Assembly (NCBI RefSeq): GCF_001613065.1
Contig: NZ_BDBQ01000029.1
Span: 62,001-126,000 of the forward strand
DNA from: Nocardia miyunensis NBRC 108239
GTDB taxonomy: Bacteria > Actinomycetota > Actinomycetes > Mycobacteriales > Mycobacteriaceae
DNA length: 64,000 bases
Reading direction: 5' to 3'
The translations under genes were made by a program, and so were the position numbers. The notes beneath the pieces are model-generated. The model was not told the origin of the DNA. It worked only from the letters and a program-made list of their open reading frames with translations, and did not search any database. Below are positions 17,176-24,764 of this stretch, one piece after another (positions within the stretch are counted from its first letter, which is position 1; each line of letters starts with the position of its first letter).

Positions 17176-17417
17176 GATCCACCGGCAGCAAACTCGTAAC
17201 CACCTGCACCAACACCGATCTGGGCCCCGGCACCATGAACTACTCACTGCTGTGCACCAACCTGCAATTCGAGTGGTACCACACCGAACGAATCGGCCCC
17301 ACCTCCACACAAACCATGATCCGCGACTGCGGCCCCGGCGCACACCCGATCCTATGGGGATCCTCCGGCATCACCGATTACCAGCAGCTGCTGAACAACA
17401 ACGACGACGACGATTAG
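17176..17417 (+). pseudogene. 5'-truncated copy of the small secreted protein at 21186-21563
   Basis: From TGSKLVTTCTNTDLGPGTMNYSL onward, in two matching blocks, this frame is nearly identical in protein to the intact gene 4 kb away, through the run of Tyr, His and Cys residues to GSSGITDYQQL. It lacks the first 40 residues including the signal peptide, and an in-frame TGA sits at the left edge of the similarity (about 17171), so no plausible start exists except an internal ATG at 17235. The tail ends in Asn/Asp repeats instead of the Gln/Asn-rich ending. It is the left part of a 340-bp segmental duplication. Confidence 0.75.
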
Positions 17418-17442
17418 CAGCTGGTCGGCCGTAACACTGCCG

Positions 17443-17515
17443 ATCAGTCAACGGGCTGATCCGCGACAGCACGGTGTCGTGTGCGGCCACCTGCGCACCG
17501 ACCGCGCTGCAGAGG
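17443..17515 (-). pseudogene. 3'-end fragment of the GH27 alpha-galactosidase gene
   Basis: The minus strand encodes VGAQVAAHDTVLSRISP, matching the last residues of the alpha-galactosidase at 21578 (VGAQVAAHDTVLLRISP). It stands in the same convergent orientation and at nearly the same distance from the small-protein copy as in the intact locus, so both fragments were duplicated as one block. Similarity stops before the upstream coding sequence. The fragment can be read into a 94-aa open frame starting at 17655, which I do not accept as a gene. Confidence 0.7.
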
Positions 17516-17660
17516 GGCGCCGCAGCAGCACCACGCCCGCCGCGATCCACGGGATGCGCCCACAGGTGTGCGTGCACCGAGGACGAAAGCACGACGATGA
17601 GCCCGGCCAGGCGAAACAGCCTGGACAGGCCCGTCGGCGCGATGCCGGCGATCATCGCGT

Positions 17661-18149
17661 TCAGTGTGCCGCAACCCGGTACGGCTCCCGGGTACGCCGC
17701 AGCAACATCACCGAGCGCCCTGCCCGGTTCAGCGCCAACATCAGCAAGATGATCCCGCCGGAGGCCACGATCTTCGCTCCGCTCGCCGACGCCCACACAT
17801 CCACCCCGAGCCGCACCGCCACCATGACGAACCACAGCAGCGACCCGGCGAGCCCGGTCCGCGCCTGCAGACGCCCGTCCACTCGCCGCACCTGCGACAA
17901 CATCCCCATCCCGATGCCGACCCCCACACTCAGCACCGCCTCGAGCGCCAGCAGCGCCACCGCCAGCGCCCCGATCGATGCCCCGGCCACCGCCGACCGC
18001 GACACCAGCACCCCGACCACCGCCAGAATGACCGGCCCCCGCCAGACCTGCGCGAGATCCAGCACCTGCCACCGCGTCTGCCGATAGATGATCCACCCCA
18101 GCACGAGGACGACCACGACACCTTCGAATACCGCATTCTGCAAGCTCAT
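17661..18149 (-). CDS. Small integral membrane protein, CcdC/DUF1453-like
   Basis: A 162-aa protein with about four or five transmembrane helices: one near the N terminus (VFEGVVVVLVLGWIIYRQTRW), then PVILAVVGVLV, a pair around ALAVALLALEAVLSVGVGIGMGM, LLWFVMVAVRLGVDVWAS, and IILLMLALNRAGRSVMLLRR. The pattern YRQTRW after helix 1 and GxxxGMLSQVRR in the middle resembles DUF1453/CcdC-type proteins of actinomycetes. Function unknown. The ATG at 18149 has no ribosome site, so it may be leaderless. Gene remnants lie on both sides. Confidence 0.7.
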   Translation of the reverse strand: MSLQNAVFEGVVVVLVLGWIIYRQTRWQVLDLAQVWRGPVILAVVGVLVSRSAVAGASIGALAVALLALEAVLSVGVGIGMGMLSQVRRVDGRLQARTGLAGSLLWFVMVAVRLGVDVWASASGAKIVASGGIILLMLALNRAGRSVMLLRRTREPYRVAAH

Positions 18150-18646
18150 ACTTCGAGCGTCGGCCAAATGAGCCGGTATCCCCACCACCCACGGGTGGAC
18201 CCCGGGTGGAGATCCGCGGTCGGGAATCCACCCGCCGCAGATCCGCACCGCGCAACTCCGCGGACAGCATGGACCCGCAGTGCCACAACCACAACCACAC
18301 AGAGTGCAGCCCGCCGTCGACGAGACCTCGACGCGGCTGCACCGCCCGCGGAGTCGGGACCGCCCGAGTAGACGCGGGTGAGGACACTGGACTTGATGCG
18401 TTGGAGACCAGATCCAGTTGCGTCGCAAGGGAGTTGCCGTCTGAGCACGTCCGATTCCGCCCCGCCTTCTCCACGACACCGCGGCCTTTCACCGCGGAGG
18501 TGGCGAAGTGGTTGTGCCACAACAGGGTCAGCTTCTCCCGCACTGCGGCCGGTGAGCTCGTTCAGCTGCGGCGGTGATCTCGGCGTTGTACCGGCGACGC
18601 CTCGTTCAGGCGCCCCTCGATCAATCCTCAGCCCACAGCCGCCACA
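18150..18646. other. 497-bp spacer, mostly non-coding, with a DUF1800 remnant
   Basis: Apart from the DUF1800 fragment at 18481-18543, no frame gives a credible protein on either strand; stop codons and low similarity argue against the long overlapping frames. No tRNA fold or terminator was recognised. The promoter of the response regulator presumably lies in the last 100 bp, but no convincing boxes were found. Confidence 0.4.
18481..18543 (-). pseudogene. DUF1800 gene remnant
   Basis: The minus strand reads REKLTLLWHNHFATSAVKGR, which I recognise as the conserved core of DUF1800 proteins (pattern LREKMtlfWHnHFATS). Upstream in this frame there is a stop (about 18561-18563), and downstream similarity is lost, so only about 20 codons of a roughly 500-codon gene survive. 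Confidence 0.55.
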
Positions 18647-19330
18647 ATGTCGGGTGTGCAGAGCGGGCGAATCCTGGTCATCGAAGATGCCGAAGCCATC
18701 CGGGCGGCGGTCGCGTCGGGGCTGCGCGCGTCCGGGCACGAGGTGCTCGGGCGGCCGGACGGCCGCGAACTCGAGCGGGATCTGGCGCAGTTCCGCCCCG
18801 ACGTGGTGGTCCTGGACGTCATGCTGCCCGGACGCGACGGCTTCGCGCTGCTGGATTCGGTGCGCGCGCGCTGCGCGGCGGGCGTGGTGATGCTCACCGC
18901 GCGGGACGGGGTCGGGGACCGGGTGCGTGGGCTGCGCGCCGGATCGGACGACTACGTGGTCAAACCCTTCGATCTGACCGAACTCGTGGCCCGGGTGGAG
19001 GCGCTGCTGCGGCGCATGGGCAAGCTGCAGAACAAGATCACGATCGCGGATCTGGTGGTGGACGTCGAATCGGGAATCGTGTTGCGCGGCAACGAGACCG
19101 TCACGCTGACCGCGACCGAGTTCAAGCTGCTGACCTACCTCGCCGCACATCGCGACCGGGTCGTCACCAAGACCCAGATCCTCACCGCCGTATGGGGTTA
19201 CGAGGATTACGATCCGAATCTGGTGGAGGTGTACGTCAGCGCGGTCCGGCGCAAACTCGAAGAGCACGGGCCGCGCCTGCTGCACACGGTGCGCGGCATG
19301 GGTTACGCCCTGCGGGCCGGGGACCGATGA
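18647..19330 (+). CDS. OmpR/PhoB-family response regulator
   Basis: DNA-binding response regulator, 227 aa. The receiver domain has the acidic pocket Glu13/Asp14, the phospho-acceptor Asp57 (VVLDVMLPG), the Thr of MLTARD and the Lys of VVKPFD. The C-terminal winged helix (about residues 130-225) includes ATEFKLLTYLAAHRDRVVTKTQIL and VEVYVSAVRRKLEEHG. It starts at the ATG at 18647 or a GTG three codons later; neither has a strong ribosome site. The cognate kinase gene follows 10 bp after the stop. Target genes are unknown; the two secreted-protein genes downstream are candidates by position only. Confidence 0.93.
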   Translation: MSGVQSGRILVIEDAEAIRAAVASGLRASGHEVLGRPDGRELERDLAQFRPDVVVLDVMLPGRDGFALLDSVRARCAAGVVMLTARDGVGDRVRGLRAGSDDYVVKPFDLTELVARVEALLRRMGKLQNKITIADLVVDVESGIVLRGNETVTLTATEFKLLTYLAAHRDRVVTKTQILTAVWGYEDYDPNLVEVYVSAVRRKLEEHGPRLLHTVRGMGYALRAGDR

Positions 19331-19340
19331 GCCGGGCAGC

Positions 19341-20660
19341 ATGAGGACCGTATCCCTGCGTCGCCGCGTAACCCTCACCGCCGCAATAGTTTCCGGATTC
19401 GCACTGGTGGTCGTGGCGATCGTGGTGCACGGCCTGTTCGCCGTCGTGGTCTCCCGCAGCGAGGCGACCACCCTCACCGACCGCGTACAGCTGGCCCGCC
19501 AGCTCGCCAGGCAGAACACCCCGCCCGGGGCGCTGATCATCCGGGTCGACAATCGCTCGGTGCGGGCACGCCTGGTGCTCGCCGACGGCCGCGCCTACGG
19601 CAGCCTCACCCCGCGTCGCGAGGCCGAGAGCACCGCAAGGACACGACAGGTGATCCTGACCGCACCGGGTCAGCTCGATCAGGCGCGGCTCACGGTGCAG
19701 ATCGCCGAACCTCTGCCGGCGCGGATCGGTTCGCGGCTGGTCTGGGTGCTGGTCGCCGCGATCGCCGCGGCGCTGCTACTGATCACGGGCGGACTGTGGT
19801 TCGGGGTGCGGCGGGCTCTCGCGCCGCTGGATTCGATGACGCTCCTGGCCCGCGACATCGCCCGCGGCCACCGTGGCAGCCGCCTGTCCCCCGACCGCGC
19901 CGATACCGAACTCGGCCGCACCGCAAGCGCTTTCGACGAGATGCTGGACGCACTCGAGGGCGCGGAATCCCGAGCCCGTGGTTCGGAACAGCAGTTGCGC
20001 GCCTTCGTCGGCGACGCCGCGCACGAGTTGCGCACCCCCGTCGCGGGAATCCGCGCCATAGCCGAGGCCGTTCTGCATCAACCGGCCGATGCCGATCCCG
20101 AGGAACGTCAGCACATGTATCTGCTGCTGGCCCGCGAGGCACAGCGAGCCGGTCGGCTGGTCGACGATCTGCTCGACATGGCCCGCATCGATGCGGGCCT
20201 ACAGTTGCGCGGCGAGCCGGTGGACCTGTACGAACTCACCGGAATTCAGCTCGATCGCGTCCGAATACTGCACCCCGAGGTGGAATTCCGGCTCGACGGG
20301 GAGCCGGTGCGCACGATCGCCGATCCGGAACGCATCGGGCAGGTCCTGGTGAACGTCCTGGGCAACGCGGGTCAGGCCGTGTCCGAGGGCGGCACCGTCA
20401 CCGTGCGCGTCGAAGCACGCGACGAACTGGCCCGGATCACGATCGCCGACACCGGCCCCGGCATCCCCCCGGCCGATCGCGAGCGCATCTTCGATCGGCT
20501 GGTGCGCCTCGACCAGGCCCGCGAAACCCGTTCGGGCGGTTCGGGCCTCGGCCTGCCCATCGCCCGCGGCATCGCCCGGGCCCACGGCGGCGACCTGATC
20601 TGCACCGAACCCGAGACCGGCCGCGGCGCCCGGTTCGTCCTGACGCTGAAGATCAGCTGA
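19341..20660 (+). CDS. Two-component sensor histidine kinase
   Basis: Membrane sensor kinase of 439 aa. Helix 1 is at about residues 11-37 and helix 2 at about 130-155 (LVWVLVAAIAAALLLITGGLWF), enclosing an extracytoplasmic sensor of about 95 residues. A HAMP linker (RRALAPLDSMTLLARDIARG) leads to the HisKA helix with the phospho-accepting His228 in DAAHELRTP. The HATPase domain shows the N box (VLVNVLGNAGQAV), G1 (IADTGPGIP) and G2 (GGSGLGLPIARGIARAHGG). It is paired with the upstream regulator. The N box reads NxxGNA rather than NLxxNA, a modest departure. Signal unknown. Confidence 0.93.
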   Translation: MRTVSLRRRVTLTAAIVSGFALVVVAIVVHGLFAVVVSRSEATTLTDRVQLARQLARQNTPPGALIIRVDNRSVRARLVLADGRAYGSLTPRREAESTARTRQVILTAPGQLDQARLTVQIAEPLPARIGSRLVWVLVAAIAAALLLITGGLWFGVRRALAPLDSMTLLARDIARGHRGSRLSPDRADTELGRTASAFDEMLDALEGAESRARGSEQQLRAFVGDAAHELRTPVAGIRAIAEAVLHQPADADPEERQHMYLLLAREAQRAGRLVDDLLDMARIDAGLQLRGEPVDLYELTGIQLDRVRILHPEVEFRLDGEPVRTIADPERIGQVLVNVLGNAGQAVSEGGTVTVRVEARDELARITIADTGPGIPPADRERIFDRLVRLDQARETRSGGSGLGLPIARGIARAHGGDLICTEPETGRGARFVLTLKIS

Positions 20661-20755
20661 AGGTACGCGGGTCGGAAGCCGGTAATTCAGCGCGCCCTCA
20701 GCTACAGCGGGCAGATTCGTCCCGACAGCACGAATCGACCGAACGGAGTCCACCC

Positions 20756-21082
20756 GTGAGACGCATCGCCGCCACCCTGCTCACCGCCACCGCGGCCCTG
20801 ACCACCCTCGCCGCCGCCCTGCCCGCGACCGCCTCCGCGGCCCCGGCACAGTGCACGGTGCAGAACCGCGCCGCGGCCCGCGCCGCCGCCGCGACCGAGG
20901 TAGCCGCCTATCTGGCCGCCCACCCGGACCTCACCGCCGAACTCGCCCACATCAGGACCCTCCCGAAGGACCAGCGCAAGGCCGAACGACAGGCCTACCG
21001 CCGGGCGCATCCGGACCTGATCGCGGGCCTGCGGGGCGCGCGCCGGCCGATGATCGACTACCGGCACGCCTGCCACCGGTAA
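20756..21082 (+). CDS. Secreted hemophore-related protein
   Basis: Small exported protein of 108 aa. An N-terminal signal peptide of about 28 residues (MRRIAATLLTATAALTTLAAALPA, split here by position: charged start, Ala/Leu core, cleavage after ATASA) precedes a helical domain of about 80 residues. The domain has one Cys near each end (AQCTVQN and YRHACHR), likely a disulfide, and the repeated motif AAHPDLTAELAHIRTLP, as in mycobacterial hemophore-like Rv0203 relatives that carry haem outside the cell. Start GTG at 20756, with GGAG 6 nt upstream. Haem ligands cannot be assigned by eye. Confidence 0.75.
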   Translation: MRRIAATLLTATAALTTLAAALPATASAAPAQCTVQNRAAARAAAATEVAAYLAAHPDLTAELAHIRTLPKDQRKAERQAYRRAHPDLIAGLRGARRPMIDYRHACHR

Positions 21083-21185
21083 CGAACACCCCTTCTCGGG
21101 AATCGGCCTGTGACTGTTGTGTCGCCGCAGCCCGTGCGATACAACAGTTGCGTCCATTCGACCTTGAAATAGCGGGGGAAATCAG

Positions 21186-21563
21186 ATGATTCGCAACATC
21201 GTCACCGCGGCGGCGCTCACGACCGCGGTGCTCGGCGGTATCGCAACCGTGGGTTCGGTTGCGGCGCAGGCGACTCCGATCGGAACCGTCAACTGCGTCT
21301 CGGTACCCACCGGAAGCAAACTCGTAACCACCTGTACCAATACCGATCTCGGGCCGGGCACGATGAACTACTCACTGCTGTGCACCAATCTGGTGTTCGA
21401 GTGGTACCACACCGAGCGGATCGGCCCGACCTCCACGCAGACCATGATTCGCGACTGCGGGCCGGGCGCGCATCCGATCCTGTGGGGTTCCTCGGGTGTC
21501 ACGGATTATCAACAGCTGCAGAACTACCAGAACCAGCAGAACATGGACCGATACAGCCGGTAG
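21186..21563 (+). CDS. Small secreted protein of unknown function
   Basis: Exported protein of 125 aa. A signal peptide of about 30 residues ends near VAAQA-TP. The mature part has four Cys (NCVSV, TTCTN, LLCTN, RDCGP), which could form two disulfides, and a dense aromatic block FEWYHTERIGPT. The C terminus is Gln/Asn/Tyr-rich. I do not recognise a family, though similar short proteins are common in Nocardia. Its GGGGGAAATCAG leader gives a ribosome site before the ATG. It converges on the alpha-galactosidase gene with a 14-bp gap. A truncated copy lies at 17176-17417. Confidence 0.75.
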   Translation: MIRNIVTAAALTTAVLGGIATVGSVAAQATPIGTVNCVSVPTGSKLVTTCTNTDLGPGTMNYSLLCTNLVFEWYHTERIGPTSTQTMIRDCGPGAHPILWGSSGVTDYQQLQNYQNQQNMDRYSR

Positions 21564-21577
21564 CCGCGCCCGCGAGA

Positions 21578-22867
21578 TCAGGTCACCGGAGACGGGCTGA
21601 TCCGCAACAGCACGGTGTCGTGTGCGGCGACCTGCGCGCCGACCGTGGTGCGCACGGTCGCCTGTGCGCCCGACCACAGATTGCGGGCGGTGAAGCTGTC
21701 CGCGACAGGCAGATTCAGGTTCGGCAGGGGTACGGAGATCGTGGCGGTCGAATCACCGCTGTTCCACAGCGCGACCGCGACCGAACCGTCCGACAACGTT
21801 CTGCGCCAGACCTTTCCGTCGGTCCCGGGCACCACGGTGGCGGGTGCGGCCAGCGGATCCTGGTCCACCGCAATGATTTCCGCATCCGTCAGCAACCGCC
21901 AGGTCGTCTCGTTCATGTAGGGCAGGGCGTTACCGGCCATCAGGGGCGCGGCCAGCAGCGCCCACATGGCGAACTGGGTCCGCTGCTCGGCCTGGGTCAG
22001 CCCGGGATAGGAGGTGCCGAGCACACCCGGCACGCCGACCTGGAGCATATCCGGATCCGCCCAGTGCCCCGGACCGGATCGAGCGGCCGATATCGCCGCG
22101 CTGGACAGGATTTCGCGGATCCCCTGATCTCCGGCCGGGCCCAGGTGCAGCGCCCAGCCGGGCAGCAGATCGTTGGTCGTGCGCCACAGCGTGCCGATAC
22201 CGGACCAGTCGTAAACGCCGCCGGGCGGCGCACCGGGGACGTCACTGTTCGGGTTGATGCTGTAGACGATCGGCCGTCCGGTGGCGCGCAACGCATCTCG
22301 CATTTTCGTGAATGCCGACACCGCCCGGTCGATATTGGAATCCGGTGAGCACCAATCGTATTTGAGATAATCGACACCCCACGACGCGAATGTGCGGGCG
22401 TCGAGATCCTCGTGTCCGATACTTCCGGTACTTCCGGTATACGTTCCGTTGATCTGTGCGCACGTGCGGGAATTCGGACTCTCGTAAATGCCGAATTTCA
22501 ATCCGCGCGCGTGCACATAGTCGGCGAGGGCCGCGATACCGTGCGGAAAACGCGTCGGATCCGGTAGCAGCGCACCGGAAGACGAACGCTGCGGCGAGAA
22601 CCAGCAGTCGTCCACCACGACGTACCGATAGCCCGCCGCGCGCATATCGGTGGCCACCATGGCGTCGGCCGCCTGCTCGATCATGCGCTCGTTCACCGTG
22701 CAGCCGTAGGCATTCCAGGAATTCCAGCCCATCGGCGGTGTGCGCGCCACACCGGGAATCGCGATCGCCCGATCGCCCAGGCGCACGGAATCGGCGAGCG
22801 GCTCGGCCGCCACACCGCCGATCAGCACCAGGGCGATCGTCAGGGCGGCGACCAGCGCCGTCACCAC
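21578..22867 (-). CDS. Glycoside hydrolase family 27 alpha-galactosidase, secreted
   Basis: Hydrolyses terminal alpha-galactosides, probably outside the cell. The GH27 opening TPPMGWNSWNAYGC, VVDDCWF, and the nucleophile loop YLKYDWC (Asp is the nucleophile) are present, followed by WALLAAPLMAGNALPYM and a C-terminal beta-sandwich ending VAAHDTVLLRISP. I chose the GTG at 22867, which gives a clean signal peptide (VVTALVAALTIALVLIGGVAA); the frame is open to 22963, but that longer start would place a perfect 10-bp hairpin inside codons 7-15. A GTG at 22864 is equally possible. It lies downstream of the malic enzyme gene on the same strand. Confidence 0.9.
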   Translation of the reverse strand: MVTALVAALTIALVLIGGVAAEPLADSVRLGDRAIAIPGVARTPPMGWNSWNAYGCTVNERMIEQAADAMVATDMRAAGYRYVVVDDCWFSPQRSSSGALLPDPTRFPHGIAALADYVHARGLKFGIYESPNSRTCAQINGTYTGSTGSIGHEDLDARTFASWGVDYLKYDWCSPDSNIDRAVSAFTKMRDALRATGRPIVYSINPNSDVPGAPPGGVYDWSGIGTLWRTTNDLLPGWALHLGPAGDQGIREILSSAAISAARSGPGHWADPDMLQVGVPGVLGTSYPGLTQAEQRTQFAMWALLAAPLMAGNALPYMNETTWRLLTDAEIIAVDQDPLAAPATVVPGTDGKVWRRTLSDGSVAVALWNSGDSTATISVPLPNLNLPVADSFTARNLWSGAQATVRTTVGAQVAAHDTVLLRISPSPVT

Positions 22868-22919
22868 ACCGCGACGCGCGCCCGACCGCCCACCCGGCGG
22901 CGCCCCGGACAACGCAGAA

Positions 22920-22945
22920 CGCCCCACGCGACCCGGCGTGGGGCG
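22920..22945 (-). terminator. Intrinsic terminator after the malic enzyme gene
   Basis: CGCCCCACGC (22920-22929) and its exact complement (22936-22945) form a 10-bp GC-rich stem with a 6-nt loop. Read on the minus strand it begins 21 bp after the malic enzyme stop and is followed by TTCTGCGTT, a weak T-rich tract. It lies between that gene and the preferred alpha-galactosidase start. Confidence 0.65.
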
Positions 22946-22966
22946 TACTGACTTCGAAACCACCTG

Positions 22967-24163
22967 TTACGCAACACCTTCCGCACGCGCTGCGGCGGCA
23001 ACGGCCTCGGCCACCGCCGGGGCGACCCGCGGATCCAGCGGGCTCGGGATGATCTTGTCCACGGCCAGTTCCTCGCGCACCACGCCGAAGATCGCGTTGG
23101 CGGCGGCCACCTTCATCCCCTCGGTGATCCGGCGCGCACCGGCGTCCAGCGCACCCTTGAACACGCCCGGGAAGGCGAGCACGTTGTTGATCTGGTTCGG
23201 GAAATCGCTGCGGCCGGTGGCCACGATCGCGGCGTACTTCTGCGCGACCTCGGGGTGGATCTCCGGGTCCGGGTTGGACATGGCGAACACGATGGCTTCC
23301 GGCGCCATCGAGGCGATCAGCTCCTCGGCGATGGTGCCCGCGGACAGGCCCATGAACACGTCCGCACCGGCGAGCGCATCGGCCGCACCGCCGCTGAGCT
23401 TGCGCGGGTTGCTGCGCGAGGCCAGCTCGGCCTTGACCGCGTTGAGGTCGGTGCGATCGGTGCCGACGATGCCCTTCGAATCGAGCACGACCACATCGGT
23501 CACGCCCGCGGCGAGCATGATGTTGGTGCAGGCCACGCCCGCAGCGCCCGCACCGGACACCACGACCTTCAGATCCTTGATGTCTCGGCCCTGCACGGTG
23601 GCCGCACCGTTGAGCGCGGCGAGCACCACGATCGCGGTGCCGTGCTGATCGTCGTGCATGACCGGGCAGTCCAGCGCCTCGATCACGCGCTTCTCGATCT
23701 CGAAGCAGCGGGGAGCCGAGATGTCCTCCAGGTTGACCGCGCCGAAGCTGGGACGCAGGCGGATCAGGGTCTCGACGATCTCGTCGACGTCCTTGGTGTC
23801 CAACACAATCGGAATCGAGTTGAGCCCGGCGAACTTCTTGAACAGCGCCGCCTTGCCCTCCATGACCGGAAGGGAAGCGCGCGGGCCGATGTCGCCGAGG
23901 CCCAGCACCGCGGTGCCGTCACTGACCACCGCGACCAGACGGTCGGTCCAGGTGTAACGCTTGGCCAGCGCGGCGTCGGCCGCGATGGCCCGGCTCACCT
24001 GTGCCACGCCCGGGGTGTAGGCGATCGACAGATCCCGCTGCGAGTCGAGCGGAGCGCTGAGTTCCACCGAGAGCTTGCCTCCGAGATGGCCGGCGAAAAT
24101 CTCTTCGTGCGTGATCTCGGACAGGCTGGCAGTTGTATTCGGTGCGTCAGTCACAGATGACAC
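22967..24163 (-). CDS. NAD(P)-dependent malic enzyme
   Basis: Oxidative decarboxylation of malate to pyruvate, cytosolic, 398 aa, the short bacterial form without the C-terminal phosphotransacetylase domain. Recognisable blocks are YTPGVAQVSRAI, the malate/metal site in NLEDISAPRCFEIE and HDDQHGTAIVVLAAL, and the nucleotide-binding VVVSGAGAAGVAC. The Lys of MEGKAALFKKF is the usual catalytic base. GTG start at 24163 with AGGAG 8 nt upstream. A strong hairpin follows the stop, so it is probably a monocistronic unit supplying pyruvate and reducing power. Confidence 0.95.
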   Translation of the reverse strand: MSSVTDAPNTTASLSEITHEEIFAGHLGGKLSVELSAPLDSQRDLSIAYTPGVAQVSRAIAADAALAKRYTWTDRLVAVVSDGTAVLGLGDIGPRASLPVMEGKAALFKKFAGLNSIPIVLDTKDVDEIVETLIRLRPSFGAVNLEDISAPRCFEIEKRVIEALDCPVMHDDQHGTAIVVLAALNGAATVQGRDIKDLKVVVSGAGAAGVACTNIMLAAGVTDVVVLDSKGIVGTDRTDLNAVKAELASRSNPRKLSGGAADALAGADVFMGLSAGTIAEELIASMAPEAIVFAMSNPDPEIHPEVAQKYAAIVATGRSDFPNQINNVLAFPGVFKGALDAGARRITEGMKVAAANAIFGVVREELAVDKIIPSPLDPRVAPAVAEAVAAAARAEGVA

Positions 24164-24764
24164 GATTTCACTCCTGCTCGATGCGGGCTGAACCGGGGGA
24201 CGGTTACCGTCGGGTATGGAAATAAGGGGTTTTTCGGGTTACTCGAGGGCGCGCTGAATGTGCTCGCGCATGTCTCGCAATACCGTTCAGTAGTTACATC
24301 GCGGCAAGCCGCAAGGGGTATTACGGGATACGGTTCGCGTATCGCTGCACAGATCCGTCGAGCCGGGGCCGGATGGTTGTCCGGGCAATGCACTACGGTG
24401 GTGATCCGCTGACCGGAGCCGTGCGTCACGGATCGCCGTTCACCAACCTCCCCGGGCCGGGCGGTGGCACCGGCCGGGATCCCGAACATTCTGCCAGCAG
24501 GCTCGGCACTTGCCAAATCCTGCCGCGCGGTGGCGGGTCGAGAACGGCTGGGATGTGCCATTTCCCGAGGCTACGTGGCGCAAATTACCCCCGGGTCACC
24601 GAAGGCCGACCATCCGCGCGACGGCTCGGTGAACTGTCGCACCGGACACGGGCGAGAGTTGTGCGCGCGATCCGGCCTCCGCGATCAGGCCCGAACGCAC
24701 CCCCGCGCGGGAACGGACCATCGGGCCGGACCCGATCGTGCTGCGGCGGAACCCGGCCGATCGG
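24164..24764. other. 600-bp intergenic region upstream of the malic enzyme gene
   Basis: No frame on either strand gives a convincing protein; the 136-aa minus frame (24151-24561) overlaps the malic enzyme start and has no recognisable domain. The region includes one candidate promoter (24488-24516) and a T-rich stretch near 24225. Several GC-rich inverted repeats could form a structured 5' leader of about 320 nt, but I could not match it to any known riboswitch. Confidence 0.4.
24488..24516 (-). promoter_or_regulatory. Candidate promoter for the malic enzyme gene
   Basis: On the minus strand TTGGCA (24516-24511) and CAGAAT (24493-24488) are separated by 17 nt. It would give a leader of about 320 nt before the GTG at 24163. 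Boxes are moderate matches only. Confidence 0.3.

Noticed and set aside
17371..17655. 94-aa minus-strand open frame after the small membrane protein gene
   Set aside because: Its C-terminal half is the duplicated alpha-galactosidase tail read through into non-coding DNA; no ribosome site and no recognisable domain.
24164..24490. Possible riboswitch upstream of malic enzyme
   Set aside because: Several GC-rich inverted repeats occur, but none match TPP, SAM, cobalamin, c-di-AMP or other consensus cores that I know.
24151..24561. 136-aa minus frame overlapping the malic enzyme start
   Set aside because: Low-complexity Arg/Pro-rich content, no ribosome site, and it would overlap a well-supported start.
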